DNA of 64,000 bases from Lactobacillus sp. PV034 (lineage in GTDB: Bacteria; Bacillota; Bacilli; Lactobacillales; Lactobacillaceae): positions 1,245,001 to 1,309,000 of the forward strand of contig NZ_CP041982.1 of NCBI RefSeq assembly GCF_014522305.1. The letters are read 5' to 3'. Shown one piece after another: positions 1 through 8,097 of this stretch (its first letter is position 1; every line of letters starts with the position of its first letter). The notes under the pieces are model-generated. The model saw only the letters and a program-made list of their open reading frames with translations, made no database searches and had not been told where the DNA came from. Both the position numbers and the translations under genes were made by a program.

Positions 1-157
1 GTGATGCTAAGGACCAAAAGAGTATTGCAAGTGAACAAGATTCAATTGCAAGTTCCGCAGCCTCAGCAGGCAACAGCTCCGCAGCCAGCGAAGCACAATC
101 AAAGGCATCAGAAGCAGCTAAGAAGGCAAGTGAAGATGCCGATATTGCTAAGAGTGC
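1..157 (+). repeat. Repeat unit A copy 1 in the adhesin gene
   Basis: This segment is identical to 514-670. The offset of 513 nt is a multiple of three, so the reading frame is kept. It encodes an Asp-Ala-Lys-rich Ser/Ala block of the adhesin stalk. Confidence 0.9.
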
Positions 158-3100
158 TGCTTCAACCGCATCAGATGCACAATCAGCAGCCTCAAGTGCC
201 GCTTCAACTGCTTCATCAGCAGCAAGTGCTGCAGAAAGTGAAGCAGGTGTAATTGATGTAACACCATATGAACCTAAAGCATCAAGCTCAGCCTCAGTAG
301 CTTCAAGTGCTGCAGATGTTGCAAAGAGCAACGCAAGTTCCGCAGCATCAAATGCCTCAAACGCCTCAAGTGCAGCATCAGCCGCATCATCAGCTGCAGA
401 AAAGAACTCAGCAGCTAAGAGTGATGCCGACAAGGCCAGCTCAGCAGCAAGTGTAGCTTCATCCGCAGCTCAAAAAGCTTCAAGTGCCGCTTCAACTGCT
501 TCATCAGCAGCGAGTGATGCTAAGGACCAAAAGAGTATTGCAAGTGAACAAGATTCAATTGCAAGTTCCGCAGCCTCAGCAGGCAACAGCTCCGCAGCCA
601 GCGAAGCACAATCAAAGGCATCAGAAGCAGCTAAGAAGGCAAGTGAAGATGCCGATATTGCTAAGAGTGCCGCAAGTGAATCATCAAGTGCAGCCTCAAC
701 AGCAAGTTCAGCTTCATCAACAGCATCATCAGCAGCCAGTGAAGCAACTTCAATCGCTAATAGCTCAGCTTCAAGTGACTACGCAAGTCAAGCAAGTTCT
801 GCAGCTAGTGAAGCAGGTAGCCACGCAAGTGATGCTTCAAGCTCATCAAGCAACGCATCAAGCGCAGCTAGCGAAGCCAAGAGCAATGCAGATAAGGATC
901 CAAACAATTCTAAAGCAAGCTCAGCAGCCTCAAAGGCCAGCTCAGCTGCTTCAACAGCATCATCAGCCGCAAGCGAAGCTTCAAGTGCCGCAAGTGATGC
1001 ATCAAGCGCAGCATCAAAAGCCTCAAGTGCACAAAGTGCTGCCTCAAGTTACGCAAGTGAAGGCAACTCAAGTGCCGCAAGTTCAGCAGAATCAGAAGCT
1101 AAGAGTGCCGCAAGTCAAGCTAAGAAGGATGATTCAGTAGCAAGCTCAGCAGCTTCAAAGGCCAGCTCAGCTGCTTCAACTGCTTCATCAGCCGCAAGCG
1201 AAGCTTCAAGTGCCGCAAGTTCAGCTTCATCATCAGCAACTCCAGGTTCAAGCTCAGCTTCAAGTGATTACTCAAGTGCCGCAAGTTCCGCAGCAAGCGA
1301 AGCAGGTAGCCATGCCAGTGATGCTTCAAGTTCATCAAGCAACGCATCAAGCGCAGCTAGCGAAGCCAAGAGTAATGCAGACAAGGATCCAAACAATTCT
1401 AAAGCAAGTTCCGCAGCTTCAACCGCCTCAAGCGCAGCAAGCGAAGCATCATCCGCAGCCTCAACTGCCTCAAGTGCTGCTAGTGATGCCTCAAGCGCAG
1501 CATCAAAAGCCTCAAGTGCACAAAGTGCTGCCTCAAGTTACGCAAGTGAAGGTAACTCAAGTGCCGCAAGTTCAGCAGAATCAGTAGCATCAAGTGCTGC
1601 AAGTCAAGCTAAGAGCGATGATTCAGTAGCATCAAGTGCTGCCTCAAAGGCCAGCTCCGCAGCCTCAACTGCCTCATCAGCAGCCAGCGAAGCCTCAAGT
1701 GCCGCAAGTTCAGCTTCATCATCAGCAACTCCAGGTTCAAGCTCAGCTTCAAGTGATTACGCAAGTCAAGCAAGCTCAGCAGCTAGCGATGCTAAGAGTC
1801 ACGCAAGTGATGCCTCAAGCTCAGCTTCAACAGCCTCAAGTGCTGCAAGTCAAGCTAAGAGTAACGCAGATAAGAATCCTACTGATTCAGCAGCTAAGAG
1901 TGATGCAGATAAAGCAAGCTCAGCAGCCTCAAAGGCCAGTTCCGCAGCATCAACAGCTTCATCCGCAGCCAGTGATGCCTCAAGTGCCGCAAGTTCAGCA
2001 GAATCAGTAGCATCAAGCGCAGCAAGTCAAGCTAAGAAGGATGATTCAGTAGCAAGCTCAGCAGCTAGCGAAGCAAGTTCTGCAGCTTCAACTGCTAGTG
2101 AAGCTTCAAGCGCCGTAAATGATGACTTAAACCCATCAAGTGCTGCAAGTTCAGCTGCAACTAATGCTGGTAAATATGCTTCTGAAGCTTCAAGCTCAGC
2201 AAGTGTAGCAAGCAGTGCTGCATCAGTAGCATCATCTGCAGCCGCAACTGATCCAACTAACTCACAAGTTGCAAGTGATGCTGTAGTAGCATCATCAGCT
2301 TCAAGTGTAGCATCATCCGCAGCTTCAACTGCTTCAAATGCAGCTAGTGCCGCTTCATCAGCTGCTTCAGAAGCTAATAAGGCTCAACAAGAAGCTGACA
2401 GTTACGCAAAAGAAGGTAATTCAAGTGCCGCAACTTCAGCTCATGCTAAAGCTCAAAGCTATGCAAGTGATGCTAAGAGCGATGAATCAGTAGCTTCAAG
2501 TGCTGCTTCAGTAGCAAGTTCCGCAGCAGAAGTAGCTAAGAAAGCTGCCGATGACGCTGAAAAGACTGCTCAAGCTGATCAACACCAAGACGACCAAAAT
2601 ACCGGTGATAACACTAATAATAATCCTCAACAACCTACTGATAACAATAATGGTAAGTCAGATAACAATAACTCTGGTAAAGACACCAAGGATAATGGTA
2701 ATAAGAAGGATAACGGTAAGAGCAACCAAGGTAACAAAGATACTAATAAAGGCACTAACGCTGAGAACCACACAGGTAAGGGAGATAATAACAAGGGTAC
2801 TGGTGCAAACCAATCAGCTCCTGTAATTACCAATAATCCTACAAACTTTGCTGGTAACAACGCAGGCGATTCCCTATTAGACACTGTACGTCCATTAAGC
2901 CAAGAAGCAGAAGCATTGGCTGAAGAAGGTTACGTAGTTACTGTAGGACCTCACGGACAAATTATTGATTCTTACCCAGCTGCAGATGGTCAAGGTATGA
3001 TTATCTATGTAGATGCAAATGGTAATGTAATCGGTAAGGTCAAAGTAGCTAGATCTGGTAAATTACCACAAACTGGTGCAAAGGATAATAAAGCTGGAAT

Positions 3101-3176
3101 CTTTGGTTTAGCTTTAGCTTCAATTGCTGGATTCTTCGGATTAGCAGCAGGTAAGAAGCGTAAAAAGAATGACTAA
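3..3176 (+). CDS. Serine-rich repeat surface adhesin, LPXTG-anchored (3' part only)
   Basis: The reading frame is open from base 3 to the TAA at 3174-3176, about 1057 residues, and its 5' end lies outside the window. Most of it (to about 2530) is low-complexity Ser/Ala sequence with Lys, Glu, Asp and Asn spacers, typical of the glycosylated stalk of SRRP adhesins. An Asn/Asp/Gly/Lys-rich linker follows (about 2560-2820), then a non-repetitive segment (2850-3050) and a sorting signal: LPQTG, a hydrophobic stretch and the tail KKRKKND. This predicts sortase A anchoring to peptidoglycan. SRRPs are usually exported by SecA2/SecY2 and glycosylated by dedicated transferases, but none of those genes is in view. 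Ser codons are mostly TCA, AGT and AGC. The ligand cannot be inferred because the binding domain is missing. Family assignment is firm. Confidence 0.93.
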   Translation, partial: DAKDQKSIASEQDSIASSAASAGNSSAASEAQSKASEAAKKASEDADIAKSAASTASDAQSAASSAASTASSAASAAESEAGVIDVTPYEPKASSSASVASSAADVAKSNASSAASNASNASSAASAASSAAEKNSAAKSDADKASSAASVASSAAQKASSAASTASSAASDAKDQKSIASEQDSIASSAASAGNSSAASEAQSKASEAAKKASEDADIAKSAASESSSAASTASSASSTASSAASEATSIANSSASSDYASQASSAASEAGSHASDASSSSSNASSAASEAKSNADKDPNNSKASSAASKASSAASTASSAASEASSAASDASSAASKASSAQSAASSYASEGNSSAASSAESEAKSAASQAKKDDSVASSAASKASSAASTASSAASEASSAASSASSSATPGSSSASSDYSSAASSAASEAGSHASDASSSSSNASSAASEAKSNADKDPNNSKASSAASTASSAASEASSAASTASSAASDASSAASKASSAQSAASSYASEGNSSAASSAESVASSAASQAKSDDSVASSAASKASSAASTASSAASEASSAASSASSSATPGSSSASSDYASQASSAASDAKSHASDASSSASTASSAASQAKSNADKNPTDSAAKSDADKASSAASKASSAASTASSAASDASSAASSAESVASSAASQAKKDDSVASSAASEASSAASTASEASSAVNDDLNPSSAASSAATNAGKYASEASSSASVASSAASVASSAAATDPTNSQVASDAVVASSASSVASSAASTASNAASAASSAASEANKAQQEADSYAKEGNSSAATSAHAKAQSYASDAKSDESVASSAASVASSAAEVAKKAADDAEKTAQADQHQDDQNTGDNTNNNPQQPTDNNNGKSDNNNSGKDTKDNGNKKDNGKSNQGNKDTNKGTNAENHTGKGDNNKGTGANQSAPVITNNPTNFAGNNAGDSLLDTVRPLSQEAEALAEEGYVVTVGPHGQIIDSYPAADGQGMIIYVDANGNVIGKVKVARSGKLPQTGAKDNKAGIFGLALASIAGFFGLAAGKKRKKND
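514..670 (+). repeat. Repeat unit A copy 2 in the adhesin gene
   Basis: Identical to 1-157 by direct reading. It diverges right after the shared AAGAGTGC, which marks the edge of the duplicated block. Confidence 0.9.
798..1587 (+). repeat. Two tandem long-period repeats of about 489 nt in the adhesin gene
   Basis: The block around 798-1098 recurs around 1287-1587 with an offset of 489 nt (163 codons) and scattered silent changes. Landmarks are GGATCCAAACAATTC at 896 and at 1385, and a shared stretch ending in TCAGCAGAATCAG. A third, partial relative begins near 1750. The period is in frame, so copy-number change would lengthen or shorten the stalk without breaking the gene. Confidence 0.8.
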
Positions 3177-3224
3177 TAGATAAAATAAACTGACAATTAG
3201 TTTTATAGCTTTGCAACCATAATA

Positions 3225-3265
3225 AAAAGCCTCGAAATTCAATACGAATTTCGAGGCTTTTTTTA
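3225..3265 (+). terminator. Rho-independent terminator after the adhesin gene
   Basis: An 11-bp stem (GCCTCGAAATT with AATTTCGAGGC), a 7-nt loop and a run of seven T. It starts 48 nt after the adhesin stop codon. Confidence 0.93.
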
Positions 3266-3324
3266 CATATAATTACTTAATCTTTATTTATTAATTATTT
3301 TTATTCAAAAATTTGGGGTGAAGT

Positions 3325-3773
3325 TTAGGGTACCCAAATTAAACAAACAACAAAACTCATGAAGAGGACAATTACACAAACTCACATTGTTAAACTACTG
3401 CTACCAATATTAGTTAAAATTGGTAATAAAAATGTTCTGACAGCTGCACCAATACAACTAGTAGTAATACAAGTCCCCACACCTTTATCACGTACTTTGA
3501 TATCAAATAGTTCAGTTGGATATGATGCAATAAAGCCAAGTGTCCAATAGATTAAAAGTTGAGTTTGTTTTTTACTATCTTCTCCTTGAAGAAGGCATTC
3601 TCTACTGTATAATCAACGGCAAGCATTAAACCTGTACCTACTCTTAGTAAAAAGGTTAAAAATAAGTTACTGGTAAAAAGACTTAGAGCAGAAAATAGTG
3701 GTAATACATACATATTAATCATTAACATGCGTCGGCGTCCGATCGATTGGTCTTGAATTGTTGAATCACCCAT
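3325..3773 (-). pseudogene. MFS transporter remnant (internal deletion, frameshift, stops)
   Basis: Reading leftwards from ATG 3773, the first 73 codons look like the TM2-TM4 region of an MFS sugar-porter-type protein, including IGRRRMLMINMY and an RVGTGLMLAVDYTV segment resembling the family's 'GADYP' region. A stop follows at about 3552. In another frame at once, the sequence resumes with YWTLGFIASYPTELFDIKVR and GVGTC, which resembles the C-terminal half of such a transporter, and this is cut by a further stop. About 200 middle residues seem to be missing, so the gene is a deletion remnant. A GGAGGG ribosome-binding site near 3815 and an A/T-rich inverted repeat at about 3776-3806 remain upstream. 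It is not expected to make a working transporter. Confidence 0.75.
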
Positions 3774-3865
3774 AAAAATAAATAAGAAATTTTTCTTATT
3801 TATGTAATAATCCCTCCTAAATTTAAAAAAAGCTAATATAACTACCTTAACAAAAAAAGGATAGG

Positions 3866-3900
3866 ATACAAAAAACAGTCTGGTAATTACCAGACTGTTC
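3866..3900 (-). terminator. Rho-independent terminator (leftward)
   Basis: A perfect 26-bp palindrome at 3874-3899 (AACAGTCTGG, TAATTA, CCAGACTGTT). Leftward transcripts then run into six T. It closes the two-gene unit 3903-4621. Confidence 0.9.
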
Positions 3901-3902
3901 GA

Positions 3903-4061
3903 TTAATGCTTAATAGTTTTTAGGATATGATTGAATAAGGAAAAGGAAGCTTCTAGAAACATCCCGGCTGCCATTAAATACATTGCCGGCATCATTTTAT
4001 TACTAAAAGTTAAAAAAGCAGTTATTGCATATAATAGAACAAAGAATATATTTTTAAGCAC
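3903..4061 (-). CDS. Small membrane protein, 52 aa, coupled to the gene before it
   Basis: A GTG start at 4061-4059 shares one base with the TAG stop of the preceding gene (TAGTG), a layout that suggests translational coupling. The product runs VLKNIFFVLLYAITAFLTFS, then NKMMPAMYLMAAG and a tail ending KTIKH. It has two hydrophobic segments separated by a short Lys/Met/Pro turn, so a small two-helix membrane protein is likely. The leftward terminator starts 3 nt beyond its stop, as expected for the last gene of a transcript. I recognise no family. GTG could be wrong, but the frame is open and hydrophobic throughout and the gap is otherwise unexplained. Confidence 0.6.
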   Translation of the reverse strand: MLKNIFFVLLYAITAFLTFSNKMMPAMYLMAAGMFLEASFSLFNHILKTIKH

Positions 4062-4621
4062 TAATCTTCAACCTTTCTAATTTTTCCGGCAGCAATTGGT
4101 AAAGTAGTATGTGGATCATAAGACATTACAGTACCTTGAACACTTGCTGGAAGTTTCATTGATTCAGGAATACCATGAACATAAACTACACGCTTATCTA
4201 ATTGAAGATCTGGTGTATTAAAGGCCTTTTTAAAGGAAGCTTGCAATTCTTTGAGGGGTACATCAATTTCATATTCATAATGACCAGAACCATCGGCAAC
4301 GGGATAACCATCATGAGGAATATTCATTTTATGAGGAGCATTATCTAATGGAACCATTGTGGTGCCAGAAAAAGGTTCAGTCTCTGGTAAATCGATGTAG
4401 CCATCGTGATTGGTGTCTGCTGCCACTGTAGGAACTTTAGCATCTTTACCATCAGGAAAGCCATGAAAATGTTCCCAATGTTCAATGTTTTTAGGTGTAT
4501 CAAACATTTCAACATGGATATGTAAATTATCACCATTTTCAATAAATTCAGCCGTTCCATGTGGAACACAGCCAATTTTTTCTTCGTTTAAGGGTTTAAT
4601 TTCAGCAATATATTTAGCCAT
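4061..4621 (-). CDS. EF-hand-containing, CHRD-like protein of unknown function
   Basis: 186 residues from ATG 4621, chosen over ATG 4627 because CGGAGG then sits 7 nt upstream. The chain is His-rich in its first third (LHIHVEM, HWEHFHGF), then carries a textbook EF-hand calcium loop, DTNHDGYIDLPE. The C-terminal half (VYVHGIPESMKLP ... TTLPIAAGKI) resembles the CHRD beta-sandwich fold related to Cu/Zn superoxide dismutase. No signal peptide is visible, so it is probably cytosolic. It is followed by a coupled small membrane ORF and transcribed divergently from a Crp/Fnr regulator with an FNR-like box between them. A role in metal or redox stress is only inferred from this and from the nearby copper operon. 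Confidence 0.6.
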   Translation of the reverse strand: MAKYIAEIKPLNEEKIGCVPHGTAEFIENGDNLHIHVEMFDTPKNIEHWEHFHGFPDGKDAKVPTVAADTNHDGYIDLPETEPFSGTTMVPLDNAPHKMNIPHDGYPVADGSGHYEYEIDVPLKELQASFKKAFNTPDLQLDKRVVYVHGIPESMKLPASVQGTVMSYDPHTTLPIAAGKIRKVED

Positions 4622-4656
4622 TGTCATTCCTCCGTTTATCTTTAACTTATGGTTTT

Positions 4657-4697
4657 AGTATAATTAATTTGATGGAAATAAAATTGATCTAAGTCAA
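4657..4697. promoter_or_regulatory. FNR/FLP-like box and divergent promoter region
   Basis: TTGATctaaGTCAA at 4684-4697 matches the FNR consensus TTGAT-N4-ATCAA in 9 of 10 fixed positions. For the leftward gene, TATACT (4662-4657) is a good -10, giving a start near 4650. The box centre (4690.5) then falls about 41 bp upstream, the class II activation position. For the rightward regulator gene, TATAAT (4659-4664) places the box downstream of the start, a position suited to autorepression. Confidence 0.65.
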
Positions 4698-4711
4698 GAA
4701 AAGAGAAAAAT

Positions 4712-5365
4712 ATGCATGATCCGGAAAAATGTTTAAGTAAAGTGGAAATTTTTAAAACTTTACCTCATGAAATTAAAGAAAAATTAGTATCAACATCTAA
4801 GCATCAGCAACATTATCATGCTGGAAGTCTAATTAAAAGAGCCGATGAAGATAGTGGCTTGATTGTAATAGATCAGGGAAAGGCAAAAGTTTTCAGTTTA
4901 GATGAAGATGGCAATGAAGTAGTATTAAATATTTTAAAAATGGGAGAAATTGAAGGCGAAGGAGAACTATTTGGTGAAAATAAAACTAATACTTGGATTG
5001 AAGCACTAGAAGAGACAGCTGTGTGCAGTATTGATCGAAATAAATTTCAGAATTTTTTACAGGATAATCCTGGAGTAGCCATAAAATTATTAAATAATTT
5101 TGGTGAAAAAATAGTGCAAATTCAGCGACACGAAGTCTTAAAATCTGCTTTTAGTGCTAAAGAAAGAATTTGGGAATATTTAAAAGATCAAAGTATTGCA
5201 CGAGGGCAAAAGGAAATAATCCTAACTTTAAAGAAAAAGGATTTGGCTGCTTATTTAGGTATTTCAGCAGAAACTTTTTCTCGGCAATTAAAGGTGTTAG
5301 AAAAGGAAGGTAGATTAAGAGTTAAAGGTAGAAAAATTGAGCTAAAAAAAAGAGCGTTTAATTAA
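4712..5365 (+). CDS. Crp/Fnr-family transcriptional regulator
   Basis: 217 residues. The N-terminal two thirds fit a cyclic-nucleotide-binding-type beta-roll sensor (about 20-130, with the ELFGE segment), followed by a dimerisation helix and a C-terminal winged helix-turn-helix, where LAAYLGISAETFSRQLKVLE is the recognition region. There is no N-terminal four-Cys iron-sulphur cluster as in E. coli FNR. Only two Cys are present (Cys7 in EKCLSK and one near 100 in AVCSID), so thiol redox sensing as in Lactobacillus FLP is possible but unproven. The likely target is the divergent 4621 gene and perhaps itself. ATG 4712 is preceded by AAGAGA. Confidence 0.88.
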   Translation: MHDPEKCLSKVEIFKTLPHEIKEKLVSTSKHQQHYHAGSLIKRADEDSGLIVIDQGKAKVFSLDEDGNEVVLNILKMGEIEGEGELFGENKTNTWIEALEETAVCSIDRNKFQNFLQDNPGVAIKLLNNFGEKIVQIQRHEVLKSAFSAKERIWEYLKDQSIARGQKEIILTLKKKDLAAYLGISAETFSRQLKVLEKEGRLRVKGRKIELKKRAFN

Positions 5366-5378
5366 ACGCTCTTTTTTG
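5349..5378. terminator. Bidirectional terminator between convergent genes
   Basis: AGAGCGTTTAATTAAACGCTCT (palindrome at 5351-5372) has A before it and T after it, so it can end both the rightward regulator gene and the leftward copper operon. It overlaps the last codons of the regulator gene. Confidence 0.88.
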
Positions 5379-5381
5379 AGA

Positions 5382-5846
5382 TTAAAATTTAAAAGTTCGG
5401 TGATAAATTGGGTCTATTCGATGATCAAGATAAGCACCTTTTTGAGGCGTGATTTCTAGAATTCTTAGTTCTTGCTTAGCCTGTTCTAAATTATCTTTAT
5501 AGATTTCATTAAGATAGGGATTTTTTTCAAAGACTTCATCTAAATATTGATGATCAATATTTTTGATAGTAGCAGTTAATGAAAAACCACACGAATCCAT
5601 TGTACCATTACCTTTATAGCCATTTACTTCAATATTAGGATTATTTATTAAGCACTTAAAGAGAGGATTCTTAACTGAAGTAGTCATATACAACTTCATA
5701 TCTTTGACCATTAACATATCACATACTTGAGCAGTAGGATTTCCAATAGAATTTACGCTGGAAACAACCGCATTATGGATTTCATCAACAATAAAATCTA
5801 AAAACTCTTGATTAGTGGTGTTATCGTTCAAAATACTAACTACCAT
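5382..5846 (-). CDS. Pyridoxamine 5'-phosphate oxidase-family (flavin-binding split barrel) protein
   Basis: 154 residues with the layout of the small PPOX/FMN-binding family: an N-terminal helix, then VVSSVNSIGNPTAQVCDMLMV and LYMTTSVKNPLFKCLINNP, which correspond to the first strands and the FMN-phosphate region, and a C-terminal strand. Such proteins bind FMN, F420 or heme. The substrate here is unknown. AAGGAG stands 6 nt before the ATG. It is the last gene of the leftward copper operon, 26 nt beyond the ATPase C-terminal fragment, and is followed by a terminator. A redox role beside copper handling is plausible but inferred only from position. Confidence 0.75.
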   Translation of the reverse strand: MVVSILNDNTTNQEFLDFIVDEIHNAVVSSVNSIGNPTAQVCDMLMVKDMKLYMTTSVKNPLFKCLINNPNIEVNGYKGNGTMDSCGFSLTATIKNIDHQYLDEVFEKNPYLNEIYKDNLEQAKQELRILEITPQKGAYLDHRIDPIYHRTFKF

Positions 5847-5872
5847 AATTGACTCCTTAATAACTATTAAAA

Positions 5873-7794
5873 CTAGGCACCAGCAATTTTAGTCTTGTTA
5901 AGTAAAAGTGAGCTTGTTACTACTGAAACTGAAGAAAAGGCCATTGCGAGTGCTGCAAATTCGGGACTTAAGGTGAAACCAATGCCAACAAAGATTCCCG
6001 CTGCAATTGGAATACCAATAGTATTATAGATTAAAGCCCAGAATAAGTTCAATTTAATTCGATTAAAGGTTTTTTTAGAAAGATCTAAGGCACGGACAAC
6101 ACCCAAAGATCATTTTGAACTAGAACGATACCACCGGCATCGATCGCAATATCTGTTCCTGACCCCATAGCAATCCCTACATCAGCTGTTGAAAGAGCAG
6201 GGGCATCATTTATCCCATCTCCGACAAAAGCAACTGTAGCACCATTTTTTTGCAATTCTTGAATATGAGTAGCTTTTTCGTTTGGCATTACGCCAGCAAT
6301 AACCTGATCAATACCTACTTCTTCAGCAATTGCATGAGCTACTATCTCATTATCACCAGTTAACATGATAGTACGCAAACCACGAGCCTTTAATTCGGTG
6401 ATTGCTTTTTTAGCACTTTCTTTTGGAATATCTTGAATTGCGATCAGACCAATAATTTCATTATTTAAGCCAACATAAACTACTGTCTTAGCTTCGTTTT
6501 GGAGCTGAGCAGACTTTTGAGAAAGATCTTTAGAGATAGGGATATTAGCTAGAAGTCGTGAACTTCCAACGAAGGCATTTTTCCCTTCAAAGCTGGCTTT
6601 AACGCCTTTACCTTCTAGAGTGGCAAACTCCTCTACTGCTTGCAGAGTGATATTATTTGCCTTAGCTTTTTTTAAAATTGCACTAGCAAGAGGGTGTTCA
6701 GAAGATTCTTCTAGGCTAGCTGCAATTTTAAGCACTAGGGCTTCATCACCAACAATATCAGTGACTTGGGGTTTACCAACAGTGATAGTACCAGTTTTAT
6801 CAAAAACAACAGTATCTAACTTGCTAACTTCTTGTAATACTTCACCATTCTTGATTAAAACACCCATTTTAGCGCTACGAGCAGTACCAACCATTAAAGC
6901 AGTTGGAGTAGCAAGTCCGAGGGCACAAGGACAGGCAATCACCACAACAGCTACAGCAAATAGCATTGCTTCGACTGCAGTAGCACCTAAGAAGCTAAAC
7001 CAAATAATGAAGGTTAAGATAGCAATGATCATAACAGTGGGCACAAAGATGTTAGAAATTTTATCGGTTAGGTTTTGAATTGGAGCATGGCTAGTTTGTG
7101 CTTTTTTAACTAAATCAACAATCTGGGCCAACATGGTATCGGAACCAACTTTGGTGGCTTTAAAAGTAATTACACTATTGGTATTAATCGTAGAGCCAAC
7201 CACAGTATCACCAACTTGTTTTTCTACTGGCATACTTTCACCAGTTACCATTGATTCATCTAAATGAGATATTCCCTGGGTAATAACTCCATCGACGGGT
7301 ACTTTTTCACCTGGCTTCACTCTAATCAAGTCCCCGACTTGAACTTGATCAAGAGGAGTTTTAACAAACTTGCCATCTTTTAAAACTTCTGCGTATTTTG
7401 CTTGTAGTCCCATTAATTTGCCTAAAGCATCGGATGCATTGTCGTGCATTTTTTCTTCCATTGCGTCGCCTAGTAAGACAAAGACGGTAACAAAGGCGGC
7501 ACTTTCAAAGTAAACTGGACGATCGGTGAACATTGCAAAGATACTATAGAAATAAGCAACAGCAGTACCAGTAGCAACCAAAGTGTTCATATTAGCACTA
7601 TGCTTTTTAAAAGCAGCCCAGGCACTTTTCCAGTACGGGAGAGCAGAGATAGCCATGATGATTGTAGTTGTAATTAAGGCAATCCAATTATAGTATGGCA
7701 TTATCCAGTGAAATGGCATCGCAAACATTTGGACTAACATGGGAATTGAAAGAATAAATGATATCCAAAAACGTTTAATATTTGAAAGCTTCAT
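5873..7794 (-). pseudogene. Cu(I)-transporting P1B-type ATPase, split by a -1 frameshift near its C-terminus
   Basis: The start is ATG 7794, which overlaps the previous stop (TAATG). The first frame (7794-6085, 569 aa) has the actuator TGES, the [10 protein letters not shown] transport motif, DKTGT phosphorylation loop, SEHP, and [10 protein letters not shown] hinge, then ends with a foreign tail after LVQNDL. The natural continuation, [17 protein letters not shown] and the last two membrane helices, lies in the -1 frame down to 5873. Those helices carry the YN and MxxSS residues of the Cu(I) signature (LIYNTIG, MAFSSVSVVTSS). There is no N-terminal CxxC domain. At the junction GATCTTTGGGTG one base seems to be missing. 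It may be a real null allele, a phase-variable site or a base-call error. It sits in the CopY-controlled operon. Confidence 0.85.
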
Positions 7795-8081
7795 TATTTT
7801 ACAATTACCTTTCCATGAAACATATCCATCCCACAAGCAAAGTCATAAGTTCCAGGCTTATCGGTGGGAATATTAACGGTAACTTCTTTTTTACCATTAA
7901 GATCATCATGAATATCTAAATCCTTGAAATTTAATTGATCTAAACAACCTAGATTTCCTTTGGGAATAAATTTAATTTGGGCAGGTTTACCCTCTTTAAA
8001 TTCAATCGTATCAGGCTTATAACCATGGTTTTCTGCTGAAACAATTACTTTTTTTACTTGATTTTTAGAAAAAATGCTCAT
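7794..8081 (-). CDS. Cupredoxin-like copper-binding protein (soluble form)
   Basis: 95 residues, a single cupredoxin_1-type domain without signal or membrane segment. Candidate copper ligands are Cys at GCLDQLNF and the C-terminal cluster [15 protein letters not shown] (Cys, Met, Met, His). That last 15-residue block is identical to the end of the neighbouring 8098-8475 protein, so the two are paralogues. By position between CopY-type regulator genes and the copper ATPase it could be a cytosolic copper carrier taking the place of CopZ, which is not seen here. It is coupled to the ATPase by the overlap TAATG, and starts 16 nt after its paralogue. Confidence 0.8.
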   Translation of the reverse strand: MSIFSKNQVKKVIVSAENHGYKPDTIEFKEGKPAQIKFIPKGNLGCLDQLNFKDLDIHDDLNGKKEVTVNIPTDKPGTYDFACGMDMFHGKVIVK

Positions 8082-8097
8082 TTGACTAGGTCCTTTC

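Noticed and set aside
1..2530. CRISPR-like regular repeats
   Set aside because: The repetition is coding (in-frame Ser/Ala codons), with no constant 28-36-nt repeat and no unique spacers.
1..2884. Long Gln/Pro/Val-rich or Leu-rich open frames on both strands across the adhesin gene
   Set aside because: They are shadows of the Ser/Ala repeat in other frames. The frame starting at base 3 is continuous, ends in LPQTG and explains the region.
3359..3550. Rightward 63-codon open frame
   Set aside because: It lies antisense to the recognisable C-terminal part of the MFS remnant and has no ribosome-binding site.
3776..3806. A/T-rich inverted repeat (AATAAATAAGAAA with TTTCTTATTTATG) as an operator
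   Set aside because: It lies between the ribosome-binding site and start of a pseudogene; with no intact target I cannot support a function.
6100..6110. Programmed -1 frameshifting in the copper ATPase gene
   Set aside because: No X-XXY-YYZ heptamer and no obvious downstream pseudoknot; a simple one-base loss explains it better. Known programmed frameshifting in E. coli copA is at the N-terminal metal domain, not here.
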